From: UBA2020 sp964551435
Lineage (GTDB): Bacteria; Pseudomonadota; Alphaproteobacteria; Micavibrionales; UBA2020
DNA length: 64,000 nucleotides
Direction of reading: 5' to 3'
NCBI GenBank assembly: GCA_964551435.1
Contig: CAZKBS010000001.1
Span: 186,001 to 250,000 of the forward strand
A program made the position numbers and the translations under genes. This document shows positions 32,570 to 41,306 of the stretch, piece by piece (the first letter of the stretch is position 1; each line of letters opens with the position of its first letter). Under the pieces are notes generated by a model. The model was given only the letters and a program-made list of their open reading frames with translations. It ran no database searches and was not told the DNA's origin.

Positions 32570-33702
32570 GGCGTGGTTACCTCGTCAGCAACGATTTGAG
32601 CGCGCACCATCCGGCCCTCGTCGGAGAGCAGAATGACAGGCGCATGGTTAAGGGCATAAACGTTCATGCCGTCAGCGGACGACACGCTGGAATCCCAGCC
32701 CGGCGACAGCAGCGTCAGCGGCGTACGCAGGTACATTTGTTCGGACACTTTCCACGCCGTGGTGCGGCCATCGGCGCCGGTGACTTTCAGGCGCACAGCG
32801 CCCTTCGGCGGCGTACCGTCGAGGAAACCGGTCATATTGTCATCGCGGCCGGCAACCGCCTTGAGACCGCCATACTGGATCAGCGGCGTTTTGGCGAGCG
32901 GGCCCGGACGCGGAATACGCGCATCAAAGCGGTAATGCACTTCGTCGATACCGGTCGCCAAACGGAGGGTGACAGGCGTGATAAGATCGACCAGGCGGAT
33001 CGACACGTTGCCGATGCCATGCGCCGTCATCGGCGTGATGCGCACGACGTGGCCGCCGTTTTCAGGCGTGGTGACTTCGAATTTGCCGGCCCAGCTGATG
33101 TCTTGAATAGGCCAGGGCGCGCCGGTCGAATCGAGGATGGTCAGCGTGGTCACGTGACCGGGCGCCATTTTGATGACGGCGGGCGCATCGCTCGGATCCA
33201 GTGAAAGAGTTTCGACGACCTGACGCGGTTCCGGCACGGTGATCGGCGTTTCGGCCGCTTCGCGTTTGACTTTGAAAACTTCGAGCGTTTTGCGGATTTG
33301 CTCCGGCTCCAGCGGCAGCAGCTGCTTGAGCGCGGTTTCAAACGCCTGCTCTTCCAGCTTGCGGCGCTGGTCGGCAGCCTCCTGCTCCATCAGCGCCTGC
33401 ATTTCTGCGGCTGTCGCGCCGACCATCGGGCCGACGGGCAGCGTACCGGCAGGGCCAAGCGGGTTCGACATCATCGGATCGGCATTCATGGCGGCCATCG
33501 GGTTGATGGGCTCTTCCGCGGCAGGCGCCGCGGCGGCGGGCGGTTGCTCGGCGGGCGCCGCGCTTTTTTTCGGCTCCACTTTCTGGCGCCACTGTTCGAT
33601 TTCGTTCAGATCGGTTGTCTGCGCCAGGGCCGATGCAGGCGCGAAAGCAGTCGCCGCGCCAATAACCGTCAGGCATACGATAGTTGAAACCAAAGGCCTC
33701 AT
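32566..33702 (-). CDS. dotH: IcmK/DotH outer-membrane core protein
   Basis: A 378-residue exported protein: signal peptide (1-27, ending ALAQ), a Pro/Ala-rich and then Met/Gln-rich helical region, and a C-terminal beta domain with DSTGAPWPIQDISWAG and a VNP-free end typical of VirB9-like DotH. It forms the outer-membrane ring with DotC and DotD, which are not seen here. The ATG at 33702 follows AAGGAGAG; the frame open to 33786 has no comparable start. Coupled to dotG by a 4-base overlap. Confidence 0.9.
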   Translation of the reverse strand: MRPLVSTIVCLTVIGAATAFAPASALAQTTDLNEIEQWRQKVEPKKSAAPAEQPPAAAAPAAEEPINPMAAMNADPMMSNPLGPAGTLPVGPMVGATAAEMQALMEQEAADQRRKLEEQAFETALKQLLPLEPEQIRKTLEVFKVKREAAETPITVPEPRQVVETLSLDPSDAPAVIKMAPGHVTTLTILDSTGAPWPIQDISWAGKFEVTTPENGGHVVRITPMTAHGIGNVSIRLVDLITPVTLRLATGIDEVHYRFDARIPRPGPLAKTPLIQYGGLKAVAGRDDNMTGFLDGTPPKGAVRLKVTGADGRTTAWKVSEQMYLRTPLTLLSPGWDSSVSSADGMNVYALNHAPVILLSDEGRMVRAQIVADEVTTP

Positions 33703-33826
33703 CGCAGTTCTCTCCTTAAAAATCCGCTCTCTATCGGGGCTGGTCTGGCGAGACCTCTTTTGTGCCGGACGGCAGAGAAGCATCATATTTATACCCTACG
33801 CACCATACGGCGCACAATGCCAAAAC

Positions 33827-34453
33827 CTAGACAGACCACGTAAAGATGCCAAGGCCAGCCGGGTTTACCGACGTCGGCAGCCTTACGACAAACATTTGCA
33901 CATTCGCGTTCACCCGCTTTTCCTGACCGGGGACGCGAACCGTCAGAATAAGGGGCACCTGAATCATCCAGCCCTGTTTACCCATGTGCATTCCCTGCGC
34001 AACGATAGACGGCGGGGCGCGCGGGATTGCCGTAATGACCTGCTGGAACTTTTGCGAGTTCTTGAACAGCGGTGACGTCACGAAGTTTTCACGAAAGCTT
34101 TTCAACCCCTCGGGCGAGAAATATTTCGACGCGCTGGCGAAACGCTGGTTCACGTCATCGAAACCGAAAGTCAGAATTTCGGTTGCAGCCTGCGCGGACC
34201 AGTCGAGCAGCAGGGCGTTGTTGATATAAGGCTCCGACAGGGCAACAAGGCGCAGTCTTTGCCCGCCCGACAGTTCGGCGAAATAGCGGTCTTGCGGGAT
34301 CACATAGGCAACGCGATAAAAAACGGCAGCCAGAAGAACCATGATCACCAGAACAAGACCGATCGCGACACGGAACATATTTTTGTACCCGTCGCGATAC
34401 GTCATCAGCTTTTCAAGATCGGCTGTGGCGTTTCTTTCTGCTTGCGTCGTCAA
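33827..34453 (-). CDS. dotI: IcmL/DotI inner-membrane protein
   Basis: A 208-residue protein with a short cytoplasmic N-terminus, one membrane segment (about 28-50) and a periplasmic VirB8-like domain with AQAATEILTFGFDDVNQRF and the closing NPAGLGIFTW. The pattern matches DotI, which forms the inner-membrane complex with DotJ. Translation appears to start at TTG 34453 after AGGGG. It lies 27 bases after the paralogous gene and 124 bases before dotH. Confidence 0.9.
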   Translation of the reverse strand: MTTQAERNATADLEKLMTYRDGYKNMFRVAIGLVLVIMVLLAAVFYRVAYVIPQDRYFAELSGGQRLRLVALSEPYINNALLLDWSAQAATEILTFGFDDVNQRFASASKYFSPEGLKSFRENFVTSPLFKNSQKFQQVITAIPRAPPSIVAQGMHMGKQGWMIQVPLILTVRVPGQEKRVNANVQMFVVRLPTSVNPAGLGIFTWSV

Positions 34454-34480
34454 GACTTCCCCTGCCCCTGCTATGCCGGT

Positions 34481-35359
34481 TTATTGTGCGCGCTGTTGTA
34501 CAGCCAGCCACTGCTGGATACCGACACCCGCCGGGTTTTCCAGCGACGAGACGCGCTCGACAACAATGCGCAGCATCAGGTTATCCGTGCGAGCCTGGCC
34601 GGACGCGCGGTATTCGATCATCAGCGGCATTTCAAGCACCCAGCGGTATTTGCCGCCCGAAACGCCATGCTGGCGGATGACCGGCGCGCTGCGCGGCGAT
34701 GCGACAACGACCTGCCGCTGTTCTGTCACTGCTTCGATGATGCGCGCTTTTTCCATCGCAGCGGAGAAGCTTTCCCAGCCCGATTTGGTGAAGTGGCGCG
34801 ATGCCGCCTGCAGGCGGCGCTGATAGTCGTGGAAGCCGAAGGTCATCACCTCGGTCGCGGCCTGCGCCACCCAAGACACCAGCGCGGAGTCGGTGAGGAA
34901 ACGCTCGTTCAGCGGCGACAGCTGCATGATGCGGCCGTCTGCGGTAGTTGCGAAATAACGGTCATGCGCAACCGAGTTGTTGATGTGCACGATCAGCGTC
35001 AGGATCAGGCCGATGATGATGATGCCTTCAAGAATAACGATCTTGATAAGGTTGCGGAAACCATCGCGGTAGAATTCATTGCGCGTGACAACGCTGACCA
35101 GCGGGCCGCTCGGCAGCGGCGCGGGCTTTTCGGCAACCGGCGCGACCGTGCTGCCGGAACCTTTTTTGCCTGCCGTTGTTTTGGGTGTGGCCATTGTATC
35201 GGCGGCAGAGGTATCGGCGGGGGTCTGTGCGGCGGGCTTGCTGCCCAGAACCTTGCCCAGCATCGACAGCGGATTGCTGTCCGCCTTGGGCGCATCCGTC
35301 GCCGCAGGATCTACGCCCGAGGTTGGGGTTTCGTTGGTTTCGCGTCCGGCATCGGCCAT
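34481..35359 (-). CDS. Second IcmL/DotI-like protein in the icmM/dotJ position
   Basis: A 292-residue paralogue of the next gene. After a 90-residue Pro/Thr/Ala-rich cytoplasmic extension come a membrane segment (about 108-130) and a periplasmic domain with AQAATEVMTFGFHDYQRRL and NPAGVGIQQWL that aligns with DotI. In Legionella this slot holds DotJ, a short DotI relative lacking the periplasmic domain; here the periplasmic domain is kept. It is first in the operon, with AAGGGGA before the ATG and a promoter at 35487-35515. Confidence 0.85.
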   Translation of the reverse strand: MADAGRETNETPTSGVDPAATDAPKADSNPLSMLGKVLGSKPAAQTPADTSAADTMATPKTTAGKKGSGSTVAPVAEKPAPLPSGPLVSVVTRNEFYRDGFRNLIKIVILEGIIIIGLILTLIVHINNSVAHDRYFATTADGRIMQLSPLNERFLTDSALVSWVAQAATEVMTFGFHDYQRRLQAASRHFTKSGWESFSAAMEKARIIEAVTEQRQVVVASPRSAPVIRQHGVSGGKYRWVLEMPLMIEYRASGQARTDNLMLRIVVERVSSLENPAGVGIQQWLAVQQRAQ

Positions 35360-35824
35360 ACTATATATATCCCCTTAAGCTGTCCCTGTTCTTTCGCGCG
35401 CCGCCGCCCTTGTCGCGCCCGCAGGCAAGCGTTAAAGACAGCGAACGGACAAGCTGCCGCGTGGCAACTTTTAACCCTAGAGTGAAATACTATTTTATTC
35501 AGCGGCTTACCGCAACAGGCTTTGTTTCGCACCTCGCGCATTCTGCCGTCCGCTGCCTCCGGCGCGGGCTGGATAGCATCACGCCCGAACAGCGGCTTCG
35601 TGGCTGGATAAATTTTTTACCGCAAGCCGCAAACGTGTCCGCGCAACCTCCGTCACGCGGACGCCGGACACAGAAAATATTTAAGCACCTGTTTTTAAAG
35701 GTTAATTTTAAAAGCCTGTTTTAAATTTCCAGCGGCAAAGCCTTTACACTTCTTTTCATATTGTGTAATCCTTGTACGACTCAAGCCCTGCCCTTTTACT
35801 TGTATGGAAACGCGCGGAATTTTC
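35360..35824. other. 465-base divergent region between the secretion operon and the 35.8-kb gene
   Basis: Contains the reverse promoter of the secretion operon (35487-35515). A forward TTTACA at 35743 lacks a convincing -10. No gene or RNA is recognised. Confidence 0.5.
35487..35515 (-). promoter_or_regulatory. Candidate promoter of the dotI-paralogue/dotI/H/G/F unit
   Basis: Reverse strand TTGCGG, 17-base spacer, TAGTAT, leaving a leader of about 120 bases before the first start codon. Confidence 0.4.
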
Positions 35825-36862
35825 ATGGCAAAGACCCCGACGGCAACCACGGTTTTTCAAAACGCCGCGCGCAGGAATTCTGCGGGCGCGAAAACAGATT
35901 CTTATATCCGCCCTGCCGGCGACGCCGACGCCGTGCCCGACATCGTGGTCTATGACACCCCGTCCCTGCGCGGATTCGAACAGCGCGCGGAAGAAGCGCT
36001 GTTCATCCTCGCGCAGAGCGCCACCGGCCGCCGCCTGATGCAAAACGCCATCGCGGCGGATGTCGGCATCGTGTTTCTGGATGAGAATGAAAGCGACGGC
36101 GCGACGCGCGGCTATGTCGATTGGGAACAGAAAATCGTTTTTCTGGCGCGCGAGACAGACCCGCGGTTGCTTGCACTCACGCTCGGCCATGAACTGGCGC
36201 ATGTGAGCCAGTTTGCAAACGGCGGCGTCCTGCTGAATGTGATTGAAGACCACCCGCTGCATGCACTGAAAAAATTTCTGGCGATCGAGGCCGATGCGCG
36301 CGCCTATGAAATCAAAATCGCGCTGGAGCTTGAATATCCTGCGCCCGCCGAAGGAAATACCCGTATCCGTTTTGACGGCATGGCGCAGCTGGCCGCGCAT
36401 AAAACCGAAATCTCCGCCCTGCCGGATCTGGCCGCGCGCATCGCGCCGCGTCTGCATGACGGCAGCCTGTCCGATGACCGTATCATGGCGGCGTGTTTCC
36501 GCGCGTTTTACTATGACATCAACCTGCGCGCGACCTACGAAAACATTTTGATGACGCGTATCGAAAAACTTGATGACAGCATCCTGCGCGCGCCGCAAAG
36601 CTTTGCGCGCGAAACGGACAGCGCGGCCTTTCTGGCGCGGCTTGACGGACATGACACGCCCTACATGCTGAAAAACCGCGAAGCCACGGATATCGCCGAC
36701 CCGCGCCTTGCCGCCATATCCGAAAAAACGCTGGCGCGCGTGCAGCATCTGGCCGCGCTGCGTAAGGCAGCAGGCGCAGCTGTCGATGACGCGCAGTGGC
36801 GCGCCCCCGTCTATGCACCGGCCAGCGTCGCCGCACCCGCACCAAAAGGGCCCCACGCATGA
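35825..36862 (+). CDS. Predicted HExxH zinc-peptidase-like protein, paralogue B
   Basis: A 345-residue relative of the protein at 20726: it shares ALFILAQSATGRRLMQN, the HELAH site (His122, Glu123, His126) and FLAIEADARAYEIK with the possible third ligand. The C-terminal tail is APASVAAPAPKGPHA. ATG 35825 has GGAA five bases upstream; an ATG at 35804 is possible but has no ribosome site. It overlaps the following ankyrin gene by 4 bases, tying a putative peptidase to the ankyrin set. No signal peptide. Confidence 0.8.
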   Translation: MAKTPTATTVFQNAARRNSAGAKTDSYIRPAGDADAVPDIVVYDTPSLRGFEQRAEEALFILAQSATGRRLMQNAIAADVGIVFLDENESDGATRGYVDWEQKIVFLARETDPRLLALTLGHELAHVSQFANGGVLLNVIEDHPLHALKKFLAIEADARAYEIKIALELEYPAPAEGNTRIRFDGMAQLAAHKTEISALPDLAARIAPRLHDGSLSDDRIMAACFRAFYYDINLRATYENILMTRIEKLDDSILRAPQSFARETDSAAFLARLDGHDTPYMLKNREATDIADPRLAAISEKTLARVQHLAALRKAAGAAVDDAQWRAPVYAPASVAAPAPKGPHA

Positions 36863-38340
36863 GCCGCCGCGCGTTTAACAACACCGCCGCGTCCCTGCTG
36901 GCTGCCCTGCACAGGGATGATGACAAAACGGCGCTGCGTCTGGTTGCCGATGGTGCGCCGCTTACAACGGTCGACAGCGCAGGCGATAGCGCATGGCATC
37001 TGGCCGCGCATCTGGGCAAGCAGGATGTTTTGCAGCTGATGGCGCAGATGGACGGCGGCATTGTCAACAGTATCGGCGCAGACGTCACCGCCATGGGCGC
37101 TGCCGCCGCGCGCGGCGATGTGGCGACGATGCGCGCGCTGGCCGCGCTCGGCGCGTCGCTGGATGCGGTCGATAGCAGCGGACAAACGCCGATGATGCGC
37201 GCCCTCGCGGCGCAGGAATACGGCGCGCTCGGCATGCTGATGCGCATGGGCGCGCGCGTGGAGGCGGTGAATGGCGATCATAAAAACATTTTGCATCTTG
37301 CCGCCGAAATGAATGATACCGCCGCGCTGCGCGTTTTGCTGGCGGAGGGGGCGGCGCTGCATGTGCAAAGCCGCATGCCCGATGCGGCGAAGCTGACACC
37401 GCTGCACGCCGCCGTGAAGGCCGGCGCCGAAGAAGCGGCGCAGCTGCTACTGCGCGCAGGGGCGAACCCGAATATTCCCGATGCGCTCAATATGTCGCCG
37501 CTACACAGCGCGGCGGAGCGCAATGACGCGGGCATGATTTACACGCTGGTCTGCGAAGGCCATGCCGATATCGACGCTGCCGTGAATGCCGCGGGCTATA
37601 CCGCGCTGCATAGCGCTGTCATCCACAAATGCGCGGAGGCGATGCGCGCGCTGTGCGATCTGGGCGCGGATGCGCACCGCATGGACAGCGACAAACGCAC
37701 CCCGCTGCATATCGCAGGCTGGAACGGATTTTTGAGCGGCGTCAGATATTTCATGGAAAACGTCGCCGCCGAAACCGACGATGACGCCGCCCTGCAATCG
37801 CGCACGCAGGCCCTCTACGACGCCATTTTTTACGACCACGCGGAGGTTGCGGATTATCTGATTGCCAGCGGCAAGGTCGATATGAACCGCCCGACGCGCA
37901 GCGGTGAATACGCGCTGCAGGCCGCGCTGCAAAACGGCAAAAGCGATATGGCCGAAAAAATCATCGCCGCCGGCGCGGATGTGAATGTCAAAAACGCGGC
38001 AGGTATGAGCCCGCTGCTACTCTGCGCGATGCGCAATCTGGTGGTGCCGGCAACGCTGCTGCTGCAAAAAGGCGCGAACCCTAACCTGCATCCGGCGGGA
38101 GAGCCGCCCCTGCATGCCGCCATCACCGGCGATTATCCGTTCATGGTCCGCCTGCTGCTGGCGCATGGCGCGAATCCCCTGCAAACCGACAGTTTTGGCC
38201 GCGCCGCGATTGACGTCGCCCGCCAGAAAGGCCGCGGCGCCAGCATGGTCGGCGATATCGAACAGGCGCAACAGCGCTTCGCCAATATGACAAAAGACGC
38301 GCCCCCCAAATCCGCGACCGCGCCCAAATCCGGCCCGTAA
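36859..38340 (+). CDS. Ankyrin-repeat protein (about 12 repeats)
   Basis: A 493-residue protein made almost entirely of ankyrin units from residue about 10 to 470 (for example NILHLAAEMNDTAALRVLL, TPLHAAVKAGAEEAAQLLL, TALHSAVIHKCAEAMRAL), ending in KDAPPKSATAPKSGP. The ATG at 36859 lies in an ATGA overlap with the HELAH gene; the frame open to 36796 is out of context. No signal peptide or membrane segment. First of eight consecutive ankyrin genes. Confidence 0.9.
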   Translation: MSRRAFNNTAASLLAALHRDDDKTALRLVADGAPLTTVDSAGDSAWHLAAHLGKQDVLQLMAQMDGGIVNSIGADVTAMGAAAARGDVATMRALAALGASLDAVDSSGQTPMMRALAAQEYGALGMLMRMGARVEAVNGDHKNILHLAAEMNDTAALRVLLAEGAALHVQSRMPDAAKLTPLHAAVKAGAEEAAQLLLRAGANPNIPDALNMSPLHSAAERNDAGMIYTLVCEGHADIDAAVNAAGYTALHSAVIHKCAEAMRALCDLGADAHRMDSDKRTPLHIAGWNGFLSGVRYFMENVAAETDDDAALQSRTQALYDAIFYDHAEVADYLIASGKVDMNRPTRSGEYALQAALQNGKSDMAEKIIAAGADVNVKNAAGMSPLLLCAMRNLVVPATLLLQKGANPNLHPAGEPPLHAAITGDYPFMVRLLLAHGANPLQTDSFGRAAIDVARQKGRGASMVGDIEQAQQRFANMTKDAPPKSATAPKSGP

Positions 38341-38410
38341 AGCGCAGACCGACCCTGCTGCACCGCAGCGCAGACAGGCATAAACCGACTGCAAATTTTT
38401 TCATAAGCGG

Positions 38411-38439
38411 TTGAAGCCCGCGCCTCTGCGTGCTATACC
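38411..38439 (+). promoter_or_regulatory. Promoter of the 38512-41216 ankyrin pair
   Basis: TTGAAG (38411-38416), 17-base spacer, TATACC (38434-38439), about 70 bases before the start. Confidence 0.5.
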
Positions 38440-38511
38440 GCAAAGACCCAAGACAAACGATATCCCGCAACCGGAGAGGCGCCACGGCGATAAAGCCACG
38501 GCGCGGCAGGC

Positions 38512-39927
38512 ATGACGAACGACAACCAGCCCAACCGCCCGGACGACAGCGACCCGATAGATAAAATCTTCGGCCGCGTGTCGGATATGTTTGGCAAAAT
38601 GGCGAATATCGACCCCACGCGCAAACCCACCGATACGGATAAATTTTTCCGCGCCGTCAAAGCCCGTAAGCTGGACGAGGTGCGCGCCGCGCTCGAAAAC
38701 GGGTTCGACCCCAACCAGTATAACAAGGACGGCGATACCGCGCTGCATCTCTGCGCGCGCGGCAACCTGACGGACGTTGCCGAAATATTGCTGGCGCACA
38801 AGGCAAACCCGCGCATCGCCAAAAAAGACGACCCTGCCGCCCTGCCGCTCAACGATGCCGTCAATTTCGGCAAGGCGGAGATGACGGAACTGCTGGCGCG
38901 CCATGGCGGCTATCTGCCCGGCAATGCGCCAGACGGCTGGAACCTACTGCACCGCGCCTGTGAAAAAGGCAAGCCGCAGCTGGTCGATGCGTTGCTGAAG
39001 GCCGGCGCGGGCGCGAACGACACCACGAATAACGGTTCGACGCCGCTGTTGATTTCGGTCATGCGCGCGCAAACCGCCGTCGCCGATGTGCTGTTGGACG
39101 ACCCGCAGGTCATTGCCAAAATGAACGACCTTTACGCGCAAAGCGACGAAAAACGCCGCAATGCCTTCCAGCTGGCGATCGACCGCGGCCAAAGCGCGAT
39201 TGCGCGCAAGATGATCGCGCGCGGCACCCGCCTGAATACCGAAGACGCAGACGGCATCACCCCGCTGCAATCCGCCATTCGCCGCGGCGATGTCGAACTG
39301 GTCGATGTGCTGACCAAAAGCGGCGCCGATATCAATCATCTGAACGCGCAGGGCACGCCGCTTTATTTCGCCGTCGCCACGCCGGAGCTCCGCGACGATG
39401 CCGCGCGGGAAAAAATCATTTCCCTGCTGCTCGCGCGCGGGGCGGATGCCGATATCGCACTTCCCGCCAGCGGCCGCACGCCGCTGATCGAAGCAGCGGC
39501 CAACCCCGACCGCCTCGGCGCGCTCAAGGCGTTGCTGGCCTATCCGGTCAGCAAGGATATTTGCGACAACGACGGCATGAGCGCGGTTTTTCACGCCCTG
39601 AAAAACCCGCGCGCGCTGGATGCGCTTTTGCAGGCGGGCGCCAGCGCGAATGCGCGCCATATGAAAGACGCCTCGACCCCGCTGATCGCCGCGGCGCAGG
39701 ACGATAACCCGCATACCGTGCGCCGTCTTCTGGATGCGGGGGCGAACCCCATGCTGTTCGATGCGCGCGGCAAATCGGCGCTGTCCTATGCGCGCGATAA
39801 CGTGGTCAATGAATACGCCGGCGCGGCGAACGCGCATACGATTGTGGCGATGATCGAAGAAAAACTCGCCCCGCAAACGCGCGCGCGGCGCAAACAAAAA
39901 CCGCGCGGCGCGGAGCATGACCTGTGA
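38512..39927 (+). CDS. Ankyrin-repeat protein (about 11 repeats)
   Basis: A 471-residue protein with a polar 45-residue lead (DPIDKIFGRVSDMFGKMANID), then about 11 ankyrin units (TALHLCARGNLTDVAEILL, NLLHRACEKGKPQLVDALL, TPLIAAAQDDNPHTVRRLL) and a basic end RARRKQKPRGAEHDL. It overlaps the next gene by 4 bases (GTGA). Confidence 0.9.
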   Translation: MTNDNQPNRPDDSDPIDKIFGRVSDMFGKMANIDPTRKPTDTDKFFRAVKARKLDEVRAALENGFDPNQYNKDGDTALHLCARGNLTDVAEILLAHKANPRIAKKDDPAALPLNDAVNFGKAEMTELLARHGGYLPGNAPDGWNLLHRACEKGKPQLVDALLKAGAGANDTTNNGSTPLLISVMRAQTAVADVLLDDPQVIAKMNDLYAQSDEKRRNAFQLAIDRGQSAIARKMIARGTRLNTEDADGITPLQSAIRRGDVELVDVLTKSGADINHLNAQGTPLYFAVATPELRDDAAREKIISLLLARGADADIALPASGRTPLIEAAANPDRLGALKALLAYPVSKDICDNDGMSAVFHALKNPRALDALLQAGASANARHMKDASTPLIAAAQDDNPHTVRRLLDAGANPMLFDARGKSALSYARDNVVNEYAGAANAHTIVAMIEEKLAPQTRARRKQKPRGAEHDL

Positions 39928-41216
39928 GCGGCGCCTATCTGCGCAGCCTGATCGCCGCGGGCGACAAAGCCGCGCTGATGGATGCGCTTGATAACCCCGT
40001 TCTTTCCGCTTTTGCAGATGATATCGACGACAAGGGCCGCAGCCTTCTGCACGCGGCGCTGGCGGCAGACATGCCCGATGCCGTGCCCGCCCTGATGGCG
40101 GCAGGCGCGCGCGCACGCACCGCCGATGCGCAAGGGCGCACCGCGCTGCATCTGGCCGCCGAAAAAGGATACGCGGATATCTGCCGTCTGCTGCTGGATG
40201 CCGGATTGGATATCAACGCCCGCGCGGGCGGCGGCCGTTTTGAAGGCCCCGCCGCAGGCATGGGCGACACCGCGCTGCATCTGGCGATCGAGGGCGGACA
40301 TGTCGATACCGCCGCCCTGCTGATGGCGCGCGGCGCAAACCCCGTGCTTAAAAATCCCGATAACAAAGACGGCCTGAATGCCTGGCACGCGGCGGCCAAA
40401 TGCGACAATCCGGCGATGATTGACCTGCTGCTCGCCCACCCGGAACATGCCCGCATGAATGATTTTTGCGCGCAGGGCCGCACGCATGCCGATGCGTTCC
40501 GCCTTGCCCTGCGCGAGGGGCACGGCGCGGTCGTCCAGCGCTTTATCGACCATGGCATCGACGTCAACCGCCGCGACAGCGAAGGCCACACGCCGCTGCA
40601 CTGGCTGATTTTACACCGCAAGACCCGCGCCGAAGCGCTGCCGATGCTCAAGCTGCTTTTGAAAAACGGCGCCGACGGCGACAAGGCCGCGAATCTGTGG
40701 GGCGAAACCCCGCTGATGGTCGCGGCAAAAGCCGATTTCCCGGAGGCGATGCAATTACTGCTCGACAAAGGCGCGGACGTGACGCGTCTCAGCAATTTCC
40801 GCGAAACGGCGCTGCATTTCGCCGCGCGGCATTATACGGTGGAAACGATACATATCCTTCTCGACCACGGCGCGGATATCAATGCGCCCGACCGCATCGG
40901 CCAGACCGCGCTGCATATCGCGGCGCACCATAACCGCCGCGATGTTGTCAAAACGCTGGTTGCGCATGGCGCCAATCCGCTTTTGAAAGACCAGCGCGGG
41001 CGCACGCCCGATTTGCTGTGTCAGGCACCGGTGCAGGAAACCACCCGCGCGATCGTTGTGCAGGCCCAGGACGTCTGGCGCAAAGGCGGACGCCCTGTAT
41101 TGGAAAATGGACGCCTGCGCCGGCGTTTCAATCTGCAAACGCGCAGCGCCCGCCGCGCAGGGCCGCCGCGTTTTGACAAAAAACCGCCTTCAAACGGCGG
41201 CGGATATCAGCCATAA
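39924..41216 (+). CDS. Ankyrin-repeat protein (about 10 repeats)
   Basis: A 430-residue protein starting at GTG 39924 within the stop of the preceding gene. About 10 ankyrin units cover residues 15-375 (TALHLAAEKGYADICRLLL, TPLMVAAKADFPEAMQLLL, TALHIAAHHNRRDVVKTLV). The last 60 residues are basic and proline-rich, ending DKKPPSNGGGYQP. No export signal. Confidence 0.9.
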   Translation: MSGAYLRSLIAAGDKAALMDALDNPVLSAFADDIDDKGRSLLHAALAADMPDAVPALMAAGARARTADAQGRTALHLAAEKGYADICRLLLDAGLDINARAGGGRFEGPAAGMGDTALHLAIEGGHVDTAALLMARGANPVLKNPDNKDGLNAWHAAAKCDNPAMIDLLLAHPEHARMNDFCAQGRTHADAFRLALREGHGAVVQRFIDHGIDVNRRDSEGHTPLHWLILHRKTRAEALPMLKLLLKNGADGDKAANLWGETPLMVAAKADFPEAMQLLLDKGADVTRLSNFRETALHFAARHYTVETIHILLDHGADINAPDRIGQTALHIAAHHNRRDVVKTLVAHGANPLLKDQRGRTPDLLCQAPVQETTRAIVVQAQDVWRKGGRPVLENGRLRRRFNLQTRSARRAGPPRFDKKPPSNGGGYQP

Positions 41217-41306
41217 TGTTTGCCTGAACCCGCGCCGCGCCGAGATATCGCGCCGCATGCGCGGAATGTGTGCCACCCATAACAGCCCAAGGAAAGGACA
41301 AGCCCG

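Noticed and set aside
29857..32599. Two long forward frames opposite dotF and dotG
   Set aside because: Arg/Gly-rich shadows of the low-complexity Ala/Pro linkers on the coding strand.
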